Shown: piece by piece, positions 43,609 through 51,441 of the stretch
Position numbering within the stretch: the stretch's first letter is position 1
Layout: each line of letters starts with the position of its first letter
Notes under the pieces: model-generated
Seen by the model: the letters and a program-made list of their open reading frames with translations, nothing else
What the model was told of the DNA's origin: nothing
Database searches by the model: none
Assembly (NCBI GenBank): GCA_019636795.1
Contig: JAHBWW010000001.1
Span: 124,001 to 188,000 of the forward strand
Direction of reading: 5' to 3'
DNA length: 64,000 nucleotides
Source of the DNA: Phycisphaeraceae bacterium
Lineage (GTDB): Bacteria; Planctomycetota; Phycisphaerae; Phycisphaerales; UBA1924
Position numbers and translations under genes: made by a program

Positions 43609-44313
43609 ATGCACGGAACGCTTGCCCGCCTCGCCTCGCCGCAGATCTCAACCCTCGCAACCCAGGCTCAGGAACTCGGGCTCTGGCCTCTGTTCAGACA
43701 GAGTTTCGATCTCTTTTCTGTCGCTCTGCTCATCGGCTCGCTGGTGGCGGTGGCGTGGATCGTGCGAGTGGTGCTCGACGTGCGGCAGGGCGTGATTCAG
43801 CCGCACCGTTCGACACAAGCGCTGACGCGCGCGATCGAGGGAGGTCGCATCGCTCTGGTGACGAACGCGGTGGCTGATGATCGGGCGTTTGTCTCGCGCA
43901 CGGTCGAAGCCGCTCTGTCGCAGCGTGCACTCGGTCCGCAGGCCATGCGTGACGCTGCAGAACTGGCCGCCAGCATCGAGTCTGCGCGATGCTTTCGCAA
44001 GCTTGAACTCTTGAATGTCATCGGCAACCTCGGCCCGCTTGTGGGGCTTGCGGGCACCGTGTGGGGCATGATCCTGGCCTTCACATCGCTCGGCGCAACA
44101 GGCGGGCAGGCCGGGCCGACCGATCTCTCGCTAGGTATCTCCAAAGCCCTGTTTCACACGCTGCTCGGTCTGCTCCTGGCTGTGCCGTGCCTGCTCGTCT
44201 TTGGCGTGTATCGTGGCATTGCTGATCGAATCTGCACGCGCGCGATGGCCGAAGCCTCAGCCGCTGTCGATCGCGTGATTGATCTGGTCGCACGCGAGAA
44301 CAAGGTGCCATGA
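43609..44313 (+). CDS. ExbB/TolQ/MotA-family proton channel protein
   Basis: 234 residues with three membrane helices: FDLFSVALLIGSLVAVAWIV (about residues 33-60), then KLELLNVIGNLGPLVGLAGT leading into WGMILAF, and SLGISKALFHTLLGLLLAVP. GLAGTVWGMILAF and the following Ser/Thr are the family hallmark. ExbB pentamers around an ExbD dimer use proton flow to power envelope machines. The stop overlaps the first exbD start (ATGA). With two ExbD genes after it, this is a complete ExbB-ExbD-ExbD set without TonB. Confidence 0.9.
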   Translation: MHGTLARLASPQISTLATQAQELGLWPLFRQSFDLFSVALLIGSLVAVAWIVRVVLDVRQGVIQPHRSTQALTRAIEGGRIALVTNAVADDRAFVSRTVEAALSQRALGPQAMRDAAELAASIESARCFRKLELLNVIGNLGPLVGLAGTVWGMILAFTSLGATGGQAGPTDLSLGISKALFHTLLGLLLAVPCLLVFGVYRGIADRICTRAMAEASAAVDRVIDLVARENKVP

Positions 44314-44729
44314 GACGCCGCGCGGTATCCATCGTGCAGCAGCAGCCGAGCGGACACATCAACGTCACACCGCTTATCGACGTGGTCATGTGCCTGATTA
44401 TCTTCTTCCTGCTTGTCGGGCGGCTCGTGCTCGATCGGCGCGGCGAGATCGACCTGCCCCAGACGCGCACCGGCGAAACAATTCACGAACACTCCGACCC
44501 GATCATCATCACCGTTGACCAGTCTGGTGTGGTGCTCCTCGATGGGAGGCCGACGGCGGTGGGCGCGTTGGCCGGCCTGCTCGCGGGCGAACTCGGCTTG
44601 CACCCCGACCGACGCGTGCGCCTGCGGGCCGATCGCGGTGCGATGTATGCGGTGGTCCGCCCCGTCATTCAGGCTTGCCGCGACGCAGAGGTTCGCGTCA
44701 TCGAGCTCGCGACGGAGCAATCGCCATGA
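44310..44729 (+). CDS. ExbD/TolR-family protein (first of two)
   Basis: 139 residues. One membrane helix with the key Asp in INVTPLIDVVMCLIIFFLLV, then a periplasmic domain (IIITVDQSGVVLLDG, VRLRADRGAMYAVVRPVIQA). The ATG overlaps the exbB stop and its stop overlaps the second exbD start (both ATGA), so the three genes are made together. Confidence 0.92.
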   Translation: MRRRAVSIVQQQPSGHINVTPLIDVVMCLIIFFLLVGRLVLDRRGEIDLPQTRTGETIHEHSDPIIITVDQSGVVLLDGRPTAVGALAGLLAGELGLHPDRRVRLRADRGAMYAVVRPVIQACRDAEVRVIELATEQSP

Positions 44730-45172
44730 GCGCGCCTTTCCGCCGACGCAACGCCCTTCACACATGGCAGACGCACTTCGGCCCCAACATGACGCCCATG
44801 GTCGATGTCGTGATGGTCATCCTCGTCTTCTTCATGGCTTCGACCGCGCTGGTGGGGCCCGAGTGGATCCTGCGAGCCCAAGTCGCGCCCGATCGCCGCG
44901 ACGCCCCACCAACCTTCACCCTGGGACCGGCAGAGTTGCTCATCACGCTGGCGCCCTCGCCCGCCGGGGTGCTCGTTTCCGGCCTGGGGCTTGACCGACA
45001 GGGAGTCGATGTCCTTGCCGATGCAGCGACCGTCGCCGCCCAATCGCTCGGGGCTGCGGTCGCTCACACACGCATCATCATCGAGCCCGAATCCAGTGTG
45101 TCATACGACGCGATCGTTCGTGTGCAGGAGATGCTCGTTGACGCGGGCTTTCGCGATGTAGCGCTTCGCTAG
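44726..45172 (+). CDS. ExbD/TolR-family protein (second of two)
   Basis: 148 residues. The Asp is in NMTPMVDVVMVILVFFMAST; the periplasmic part is more divergent, with a Pro-rich linker (RRDAPPTFTLGPAELLITLA) and RIIIEPESSVSYDAIVRVQE. Having two different ExbD proteins is common in tandem with one ExbB and gives heterodimers. Convergent with thiL, 13 bp away. Confidence 0.9.
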   Translation: MSAPFRRRNALHTWQTHFGPNMTPMVDVVMVILVFFMASTALVGPEWILRAQVAPDRRDAPPTFTLGPAELLITLAPSPAGVLVSGLGLDRQGVDVLADAATVAAQSLGAAVAHTRIIIEPESSVSYDAIVRVQEMLVDAGFRDVALR

Positions 45173-45185
45173 ATCGCCATATCGC

Positions 45186-46094
45186 TTACTTGTGATCCCA
45201 TCCCAGTTCCGCTGCGTCATGCGTTCCGTCAGCGTCGATAATGCTCGCGCCGCCCGTTTCGCCCGGTGAGCACGCCCGCACGCGCCCGATCGGACCGAGC
45301 AGGCCTTGCTCGCTCTCAAAACCATCGCTGCCGGGCTCAATGACCAGGAGCAGTTCGTAGTCCTCTCCCGCTCCAGCCGCGATACGCCACGCCTGCCCCG
45401 CCTTGCGGAGCGGGATCGCCGCTGCATCAATCTCCAGCCGAACGCCTGAGGCATGCCCAAGGCGTGCGGCATCGCGCCCGAGGCCGTCCGAAATGTCGAT
45501 CGCCGCATGCACGCGCGGGCACGCTGCCGCCGCGCGCCCGGCCTCAACACGAGGCTCGAAGTTCAGATGCCAACCGCTCTCGAAACTCGCGCCGATCGGG
45601 CCCGTGATATACAGAAGGTCGCCAGCCTTCGCCCCGCTCCGCAGCAGCGGTGCCACACCCGCCTCCATCCGACCGACGATGGTCACCGTCAGGCTCAATG
45701 GCCCCGGCCCGGCCGCGATGTCGCCGCCGATCAGCGGGCAACCCCAATGCCTCGCCCATGCATGAAGCGCATCGACGAGCGCGCGGCCATGCTCGAACCC
45801 ACTCGGCAGCAGCCCCGTCGCCAACCCCCACGCGGGCGAGCCGCCCATCGCAGCGATATCCGACACCGACCGTGCAACCGCCTTGCGCGCGATCAGGTCG
45901 ATCGGTGTGCCCGGCGAGAAGTGCCGCCCTTCGACGAGTTGATCGACCGTCGCGAGCAGCACCTCGCCGCCCGGCGTCTGCACCACCGCACAATCATCGC
46001 CCGGCCCGACGAGCACACGCCCGAACGCCCCGGCGAAACCGGTCAGGTCGGCAGCCGTGGACTCGATGTGGCGGAGAAGATCGGATTCGTGCAT
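45186..46094 (-). CDS. thiL: Thiamine-monophosphate kinase
   Basis: 302 residues; phosphorylates thiamine monophosphate to the active cofactor. AIR-synthase/PurM-like fold: VGPGDDCAVVQTP, LATVDQLVEGRHF, RKAVARSVSDIAAMGGSPAW, GGDIAAGPGPLSLTVTIVGR and DISDGLGRDAARLGHASG, and the C-terminal GEDYELLLVI. ATG 46094 is used; an AACAAT hexamer 5 nt upstream is a weak leaderless signal. No other thiamine gene is adjacent. Confidence 0.93.
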   Translation of the reverse strand: MHESDLLRHIESTAADLTGFAGAFGRVLVGPGDDCAVVQTPGGEVLLATVDQLVEGRHFSPGTPIDLIARKAVARSVSDIAAMGGSPAWGLATGLLPSGFEHGRALVDALHAWARHWGCPLIGGDIAAGPGPLSLTVTIVGRMEAGVAPLLRSGAKAGDLLYITGPIGASFESGWHLNFEPRVEAGRAAAACPRVHAAIDISDGLGRDAARLGHASGVRLEIDAAAIPLRKAGQAWRIAAGAGEDYELLLVIEPGSDGFESEQGLLGPIGRVRACSPGETGGASIIDADGTHDAAELGWDHK

Positions 46095-46155
46095 GGGGGA
46101 TTGTTGGGGCACGCCATGATCCGCGGCTGGCTCTCGAAACTTCTGCCGATTGCGG

Positions 46156-46161
46156 TACACT
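46156..46161 (+). promoter_or_regulatory. -10-like TACACT, leaderless start of the helical-repeat protein
   Basis: TACACT, 6 nt (GCAACG), then ATG 46168. The TTG at 46150 lies upstream of the hexamer and is excluded by this pattern. Confidence 0.5.
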
Positions 46162-46167
46162 GCAACG

Positions 46168-46701
46168 ATGGCTGCATCTCCGTTACGCACGGCGCTCGCG
46201 AAGTGGGACAACAAGGACGCTGCATCGATCCGGCAGATCTACGACCAACATTCCTCCCGCCGGAACTTCGTTGCCACCATCACTCGGCTTGCTGCCATTC
46301 CTGACTTCGAAAGAGCCGCCTCGTGGCTGCTCAAGCACCACCTCGACTCGGGCGGCACATGCTCGCACGCACAAGCCCGCGAGTTTTTTGCCCGTGCTCG
46401 CGACTTTGAGCATTGGGAAGCCCGGCTTCACATGCTCCAGATCATGGATCTCGTCGTGCTCCCGAAGGAATCGGTTCGTGACATCAAGCGATTGGTCGAG
46501 CGCTGTATGGCGGACGAAAACAAGTTCGTTCGCGCTTGGGCTTACAACGGCTTTGCGCGCCTCGCGTATTTCCACCCGGCGTATCGCGAAGAAGCCGAGC
46601 GCCTGCTAGCCGACGGCGAAGCAACAGAAACCGCGCCATCGGTTCGTGCCCGGATCAGACAAGTACGAAAGCGAGGATTCAGAACCAAGGCCGCCGACTG
46701 A
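46168..46701 (+). CDS. HEAT-like helical repeat protein of unknown function
   Basis: 177 residues, all-alpha by appearance, with repeat-like spacing of helices (LLKHHLDSGGTCSHAQAREF, LHMLQIMDLVVLPKESVRDI, ENKFVRAWAYNGFARLAY). It resembles HEAT/PBS repeat proteins that bind other macromolecules; no enzyme motif. It converges with the deoxyhypusine-synthase-like gene with a 6-bp gap. Confidence 0.6.
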   Translation: MAASPLRTALAKWDNKDAASIRQIYDQHSSRRNFVATITRLAAIPDFERAASWLLKHHLDSGGTCSHAQAREFFARARDFEHWEARLHMLQIMDLVVLPKESVRDIKRLVERCMADENKFVRAWAYNGFARLAYFHPAYREEAERLLADGEATETAPSVRARIRQVRKRGFRTKAAD

Positions 46702-46707
46702 AGACTT

Positions 46708-47811
46708 TCACACCGCCGCCGCCTCAAACAACTCCGCCAGTTTCCGCTGCGGGCGCTTGGCCCAGGCCTTGCGGTGATACGCATCCGACGCAATCAGCGG
46801 GAAGAGGCTCGTGACCTCGCCGAAGACCATCTGCTCGTACACCACATCGACCTTGCCCCAGCTGCACGCCTCGCGCAGCGTCGAGCCCGACAGCGCGCCG
46901 TCGCGCACATCGGCAGCCGTGATCTGTACCGCGTACTTGTGCATCGGCGTCTCGCCTTCGGGCGCCAGGCCCTTCTCGACGAGCAGTTCAGCCGAGACCA
47001 CGATGTCCTGCACAAAGTTCTTGGGCACGCCGCCCGCGAGCATCAGCAGCCCCGTGTCGCCGCCGTGCTCCATCGTGTGCAGCTTGATCTTCGTCAGTTC
47101 ATAAAAGTCACGGCCCGAGTCGATCGAGACCGAAGGCTTGCCCGCGGCTGCCCGCTCGGCCTGATGCAGCACGACGCCGAAGCCCGCCGAGCAGTCGCTG
47201 AACGCGGGACAGAAGATCGGCACGCCCCGGCGATACGCCGTCAGCACGACCGATTCGTTCTTCGGGTGGTGCTGGTCGAGATATCGCCCGAGTTCGGCGA
47301 TCAACTGACGCGACGAATACGCCCCCGGTTCAAGGCTGTCGAACACCGCCTTGGTTGTGTCGTCGCAGACGCGCAGTTCGTCCTCATTGATATAGGTGTC
47401 GTAAATGCGGTCGATCGCCATGTCGCGCAGCGTCGGATCATCGACGGGCGGGCTCTCGGGACTGCCCGGAGCGATATAGTGCTTGAAGCCCAGGCCTTCG
47501 AAGAAGTCCTGATCGACAATGTTCGCCCCGCTCGACACGATCGCATCGACCATGTTGTGTTCGAGCAGTGTGATGATGGTCTTCTTCAGCCCCGCCGAAA
47601 TGAGCGAGCCGGCAAGCGTCAGGATCACCACACAATCCCTGTCGCCAAGCATCTGGCTGTAGATGCGGGCAGCCCTCGCTGTGTTGCGTGCCTGAAACGC
47701 TGTCTGCTCGTAGGCGTCGATGATCGAGCGGGCGTCAAAGCGCGTGATGTCGACGTGCTGAATCGGATTGGCAAGCAGGTCGGTCTTGGTGAACGGTGTT
47801 GGCGTGGTCAT
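46708..47811 (-). CDS. Deoxyhypusine-synthase-like protein (polyamine synthesis candidate)
   Basis: 367 residues. Clear DHS homologue: CVVILTLAGSLISAGLKKTI, DAIVSSGANIVDQDFFEGLG, PIFCPAFSDCSAGFGVVLHQ, and the active-site Lys loop MLAGGVPKNFVQD near residue 262, whose Lys forms the imine with the aminobutyl group. Bacteria lack eIF5A, the substrate of true DHS; characterised bacterial homologues make homospermidine or related polyamines. The arginine decarboxylase gene 1.1 kb upstream on the same strand could supply agmatine or, through it, putrescine. ATG 47811 has GGGAGA upstream; the frame is open further but has no signal. Confidence 0.85.
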   Translation of the reverse strand: MTTPTPFTKTDLLANPIQHVDITRFDARSIIDAYEQTAFQARNTARAARIYSQMLGDRDCVVILTLAGSLISAGLKKTIITLLEHNMVDAIVSSGANIVDQDFFEGLGFKHYIAPGSPESPPVDDPTLRDMAIDRIYDTYINEDELRVCDDTTKAVFDSLEPGAYSSRQLIAELGRYLDQHHPKNESVVLTAYRRGVPIFCPAFSDCSAGFGVVLHQAERAAAGKPSVSIDSGRDFYELTKIKLHTMEHGGDTGLLMLAGGVPKNFVQDIVVSAELLVEKGLAPEGETPMHKYAVQITAADVRDGALSGSTLREACSWGKVDVVYEQMVFGEVTSLFPLIASDAYHRKAWAKRPQRKLAELFEAAAV

Positions 47812-47980
47812 CGATGTCTCCCGTGCGCGATGCGCGCTTTCGTTGTTCGTCGCCAGCCCCCCGTGGCGACAGGAAATCACGAGGCCCGGGGGTGGCGGGC
47901 CTGATGAACTCAATTGTAGGAACTCTGGCCCCTTGGTTTCGGCCTGGGGCGGTGTCACTCCCGCCTCGCATGGCATCCAC

Positions 47981-48016
47981 AAAAAGAAACCGGGCGACGC
48001 ATGTCGCGCCGCCCGG
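47981..48016 (-). terminator. Intrinsic terminator after the sorting-tail protein gene
   Basis: Read on the minus strand: stem CCGGGCG (48016-48010) with CGCCCGG (47996-47990), then TTTCTTTTT. It lies 30 bp after the stop of the gene at 48047, so that gene is probably not co-transcribed with the deoxyhypusine-synthase-like gene. Confidence 0.85.
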
Positions 48017-48046
48017 AATAAAACGAACCAAGTCGTCAGAAACGGC

Positions 48047-48658
48047 TTAGCGACGACGACGCAGGCCGGCGACCGCGCCAAAGCCCAGCAGCGCCAGAGC
48101 GCCCGGAGCGGGGACGAGCGTGAATGCGTGCTCGACGCCGTTGTTGGACCAGTTGTTCATGGTGCCGCCATCAGACTCCCAGCCGGTCTGTGTCGCGTTG
48201 TTGGCGGTCGACGCCCAGTAGAGTTCGTCGCGGCTGTTGTAGTCGGCTGCCATGTGCAGGCCGAAGTGATATGTGGTGCCGCTGTTCAGGGCGACGCTCT
48301 GTCCGAAGCTGAACGACACGTCGTAGAAGTCCCAAAACACGTTGCCCACGAAACTGATCTGAATGTTCTGGGCATTTCCAGTGGCGATCACATTGCCCGG
48401 AACTCCAGCATTGGTATCAAAGATGTACCACTGCAGCGAGCCGTCCCAATTCGAGTTGTTGGAGCCAGCGAATGTATTGAGCAGCCCGAAAGTCGCGCCG
48501 GTAATGTTCGCGCTGGAACTGAGCACGAAATCCTCGGTCTGCAGCCACTGCGTCATCTCGTTGCCATTCAGGAAATCCATCGCGCCGTTGTCGTAGACCG
48601 ACGCCATCGCACCCGATGCGAGCGCAACCACACCAGCAATCATCACGTTCTTCATCAT
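48047..48658 (-). CDS. Secreted protein with PEP-CTERM-like sorting tail
   Basis: 203 residues. Signal peptide MMKNVMIAGVVALASGAMAS, an all-beta-looking extracellular domain rich in Asn, Trp, Ser and Thr (STANNATQTGWESDGGTMNN), and the C-terminus VPAPGALALLGFGAVAG then LRRRR. The tail is of the same type as that of the CHRD protein at 18581. The domain itself is of unknown function, in the style of choice-of-anchor proteins. GAGGAG lies 7 nt before ATG 48658. Confidence 0.8.
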   Translation of the reverse strand: MMKNVMIAGVVALASGAMASVYDNGAMDFLNGNEMTQWLQTEDFVLSSSANITGATFGLLNTFAGSNNSNWDGSLQWYIFDTNAGVPGNVIATGNAQNIQISFVGNVFWDFYDVSFSFGQSVALNSGTTYHFGLHMAADYNSRDELYWASTANNATQTGWESDGGTMNNWSNNGVEHAFTLVPAPGALALLGFGAVAGLRRRR

Positions 48659-48882
48659 GTGTATTCTCCTCATCTCTCTAAAAACCAGTCCCACGACGGA
48701 TCAGGCGCCACTTCGCCTTACGAGAATCCGATCGCCTCGTGTAGTCTAAGCGTAAAGGATCTGCCCCACACACGCTGAAGTCACGAATGCAAGAAAAATG
48801 GCACAATTTTCCTCTCTAATCCGTTCCACAACAGGACTTATCGGGGCCTTAGGGCAGACACACGTCCTATAATGATTGTGGC

Positions 48883-50859
48883 CTATTCAAGATAGGTATA
48901 TCCCTCTAGGCCGCTTTCGTAGAAGGTCAGAAGTGCCCGGCTTTCCTCGACACTCATGCGACCTTCGCGCACTGCCCGCTCGGTGTCGCGGCGCATGGCC
49001 CGCCTCAGATCGCTAGGGTCAAACTGGAGGTAACTGAGCACCTCGCGCACCGTATCGCCCTCGACCACTTCGCCGATGGACCACGAGCCGTCCTCTTCTT
49101 GCGAAACATGGACCGCATGGGTATCGCCAAAGAGGTTGTGCAGATCGCCGAGCACTTCCTGATAAGCCCCAACCAGAAAGAAGGCGAGGTAATAAGGCTG
49201 TTCTCCGCGAAGCTCATGCAGTTCGAGCGTTTTTTTAGCCTTCTGTCCTTCGGTGCTCGAGAACCGGCTGATCTGCCCATCAGAATCGCAGGTGATGTCT
49301 GCCAGAATCGCGCGTCGCCTCGGCCGATCATTGAGCCTCTGAATCGGAACGATCGGGAACAACTGATCGATCGCCCACGAATCGGGCAGTGACTGAAACA
49401 GGCTGAAGTTGCAGAAATAAATGTCGCTGAGCAGTTCCCCGAGGTCGCCGATCTGGTCGGCCAATGCACTCTCGGGGTCTTCGTCTGTGATCTGAATCAC
49501 TTTCCGCCCAATGGCCCAGAACAGTCGCTCGGTCACCGCCCGCATCGGAAGCGACATATACCCCATGCCAAAGAGCGTCATCGCCTCATCGCGGGCCTGA
49601 ATCGAGTCGTGGTAGTTTTCTAGAGCCTCGCGTGTGGCCATTCCTTCGTAGGCATCGAGCAGGTCGATCACGGGCTGAGGAATCTCCTGCCCGCTGGCGC
49701 GCTCGGCATCGATCGTGCGCCGAATCCATGGCAGATCGGGGTCCGATGGAAAGTGGCTCTTGCCAAGCACATCCACCACCAGCACGCTCGAATAGGCCGC
49801 CATCGCACGCCCCGATTCGCTCACGATCATCGGATGGGGCTGGTTGACATCGTCGCAGGCCGCCTTGATGCGATACACCACGTCCGACGCATACTCACGC
49901 ACAGAGTAGTTCACGCTCGAAGCCCAGCTCGACTGGCTGCCGTCATAATCAACGCCAAGCCCGCCGCCGATGTCGATCATGTCCAGTTGTGTTGCGCCCA
50001 GGCGCCGCAGTTCGGTATAGGTATGCGCCAGTTCACTGATGGCGTTCTTGAGTTGGCGTATGTCGCAGATCTGGCTCCCGACATGAAAGTGCACAAGGCG
50101 GAGGCAGTCGAGCATGTCGTTGTTCCGGAGCTTCTCGAGTGCCGCCAGAACTTCCGACACTTGCAGCCCGAACTTGGACCGCATCCCGCCCGAAGACTCC
50201 CACCTGCCCGCGCCTCGGGCTGAGGGCTTGATGCGCACCCCGATCATCGGCCTCACGCCATAGCGGTTTGCCTGCTCAATAATGAGGTCGAGTTCGATCG
50301 CTTGCTCGACCACAGGCACGATGCGCCGGCCAAGCTTGGTCGCAAGGACCACCGTCTCGACGTATTCCTGATCCTTGAAGCCGTTGCACACGATCGGCAT
50401 GTTCGGCCGGTTCTCCGTCAGGCCGAGGACCGCCAACAGTTCGGGCTTGGAGCCCGCCTCAAGTCCGAATCCCAGCACATCACCGAAGTCGCGGATTTCC
50501 TCGCACAAGGGTCGCTGCTGGTTGACCTTGATCGGATACACGCAGGTGTACGAGCCGCCATACTCATTTTCTCGGATGGCCGTATCAAAAGCGTCGCGCA
50601 GTTCCGTCAGGCGGCTCTTAAGCAGATCCGTAAACCGCAGGAGCACTGGCGTGTGAATCCCACGCGCACGCAAGCCCTCGACGAGTTCATAGAGATCGAT
50701 CTGGTGCTCTTCGTCTCGCGCGGGGCGCACCGCGATCGTTCCGGCGTCTGTGACCGAGAAGTACCCTTGGCCCCAGGAATCAATGCCATACAAATCCGAT
50801 GCGTCCTGGGTGGTCCAGGTTGCGTCCGTCTTCTCTCGTCCCGTCGGCACAGTGGTCAT
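48883..50859 (-). CDS. speA: Biosynthetic arginine decarboxylase
   Basis: 658 residues, normal for SpeA; converts arginine to agmatine. PLP Lys in YTCVYPIKVNQQRPLCEEI near residue 110, GFGLEAGSKPELLAVL, phosphate-binding HFHVGSQICDIRQLKNAISE, DIGGGLGVDYDGSQS, the second-active-site ESGRAM, and the C-terminal extension with TCDSDGQI. The N-terminal YGIDSWGQGYFSV is the SpeA signature. TACAAT lies 5 nt before ATG 50859, no ribosome site. Neither SpeB nor AguA is in the window, while the deoxyhypusine-synthase-like enzyme downstream could use agmatine-derived groups. Confidence 0.96.
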   Translation of the reverse strand: MTTVPTGREKTDATWTTQDASDLYGIDSWGQGYFSVTDAGTIAVRPARDEEHQIDLYELVEGLRARGIHTPVLLRFTDLLKSRLTELRDAFDTAIRENEYGGSYTCVYPIKVNQQRPLCEEIRDFGDVLGFGLEAGSKPELLAVLGLTENRPNMPIVCNGFKDQEYVETVVLATKLGRRIVPVVEQAIELDLIIEQANRYGVRPMIGVRIKPSARGAGRWESSGGMRSKFGLQVSEVLAALEKLRNNDMLDCLRLVHFHVGSQICDIRQLKNAISELAHTYTELRRLGATQLDMIDIGGGLGVDYDGSQSSWASSVNYSVREYASDVVYRIKAACDDVNQPHPMIVSESGRAMAAYSSVLVVDVLGKSHFPSDPDLPWIRRTIDAERASGQEIPQPVIDLLDAYEGMATREALENYHDSIQARDEAMTLFGMGYMSLPMRAVTERLFWAIGRKVIQITDEDPESALADQIGDLGELLSDIYFCNFSLFQSLPDSWAIDQLFPIVPIQRLNDRPRRRAILADITCDSDGQISRFSSTEGQKAKKTLELHELRGEQPYYLAFFLVGAYQEVLGDLHNLFGDTHAVHVSQEEDGSWSIGEVVEGDTVREVLSYLQFDPSDLRRAMRRDTERAVREGRMSVEESRALLTFYESGLEGYTYLE

Positions 50860-50864
50860 TCCTA

Positions 50865-50870
50865 ATTGTA
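50865..50870 (-). promoter_or_regulatory. -10-like TACAAT, leaderless start of speA
   Basis: TACAAT on the minus strand, 5 nt (TAGGA), then ATG 50859. Of those listed, this is the hexamer closest to TATAAT. Confidence 0.55.
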
Positions 50871-50934
50871 TGCGAAGACTGTCGCCGCCTGCGACGAGCG
50901 TGTCAATACTTCATGCGTTGGCGAGGAGGTTGTC

Positions 50935-51180
50935 GTGCCGCAGTATGAATATCGATGCCCTGCGAATCAGCGACTGGTCGAGGTCGAGCACTCCATGTCA
51001 GACGAGATCCGCACCTGGGGCGAACTCTGCACTCTCGCCTCGATCGACCCCGGCCCGACACCCGCCAGTGAGCCGGTTGAAAAGGTCATCAGCCTGAGTT
51101 TCGTCAGCAGCGGCCGCGCTCGACCTTCGGCTCCCAACAGTGGACATTGCTGCCGGCCGGGCAACGGGTGCTGTCACTGA
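50935..51180 (+). CDS. FmdB-like zinc-ribbon relative lacking most zinc cysteines
   Basis: 81 residues. The start VPQYEYRCPANQRLVEVEHS matches FmdB/CxxC_CxxC_SSSS proteins (MPxYEYRCxxCG), but the first CxxC is reduced to one Cys (CPAN) and the second pair to one (GELCTLA). The C-terminus is Cys-rich instead (GHCCRPGNGCCH), perhaps a replacement metal site. GTG 50935 has GAGGAGG six bases upstream. Ends overlap the oppositely directed gene at 51174 by 7 bp. Confidence 0.55.
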   Translation: MPQYEYRCPANQRLVEVEHSMSDEIRTWGELCTLASIDPGPTPASEPVEKVISLSFVSSGRARPSAPNSGHCCRPGNGCCH

Positions 51181-51419
51181 GCCCGCTTGTCCTTCGGAGC
51201 CGGACAAGTCCCCATGCCGACGATCGCATAGCCCGGGCAATACGCGACAGCACCGCTGATGAGCATGATCGCGCCAACCGTCGCGCACACGATCCCGCCG
51301 ATCATCCCGTCAAAAAGCCCAAGGCCCAGAATGGCAATCGACAGGAACGCTATTCCTCCCCAGATTCTCACCGCTCGATCCGCACTTCCGACATTCGGCC
51401 GCATCAGTCTGCTCTCCAT
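51174..51419 (-). CDS. DUF2892/YgaP-like small membrane protein
   Basis: 81 residues. MRPNVGSADRAVRIWGGIAF is the start of the DUF2892 (inner-membrane YgaP-type) domain, with two membrane helices (IAFLSIAILGLGLFDGMIGG, IVCATVGAIMLISGAVAY) and the CPGYAIVGMGTCP motif close to its end. Often linked to rhodanese or sulfur-handling genes, none of which are here. Two possible starts (51419 and 51404) both fit. Next to phhA in the same direction. Confidence 0.75.
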   Translation of the reverse strand: MESRLMRPNVGSADRAVRIWGGIAFLSIAILGLGLFDGMIGGIVCATVGAIMLISGAVAYCPGYAIVGMGTCPAPKDKRAQ

Positions 51420-51441
51420 TCTGTTGTGTGTTTGTCCTGCA

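Noticed and set aside
48867-48872. TATAAT on the plus strand near the end of speA
   Set aside because: No plus-strand gene follows; it would run antisense into speA and has no -35. Left as chance.
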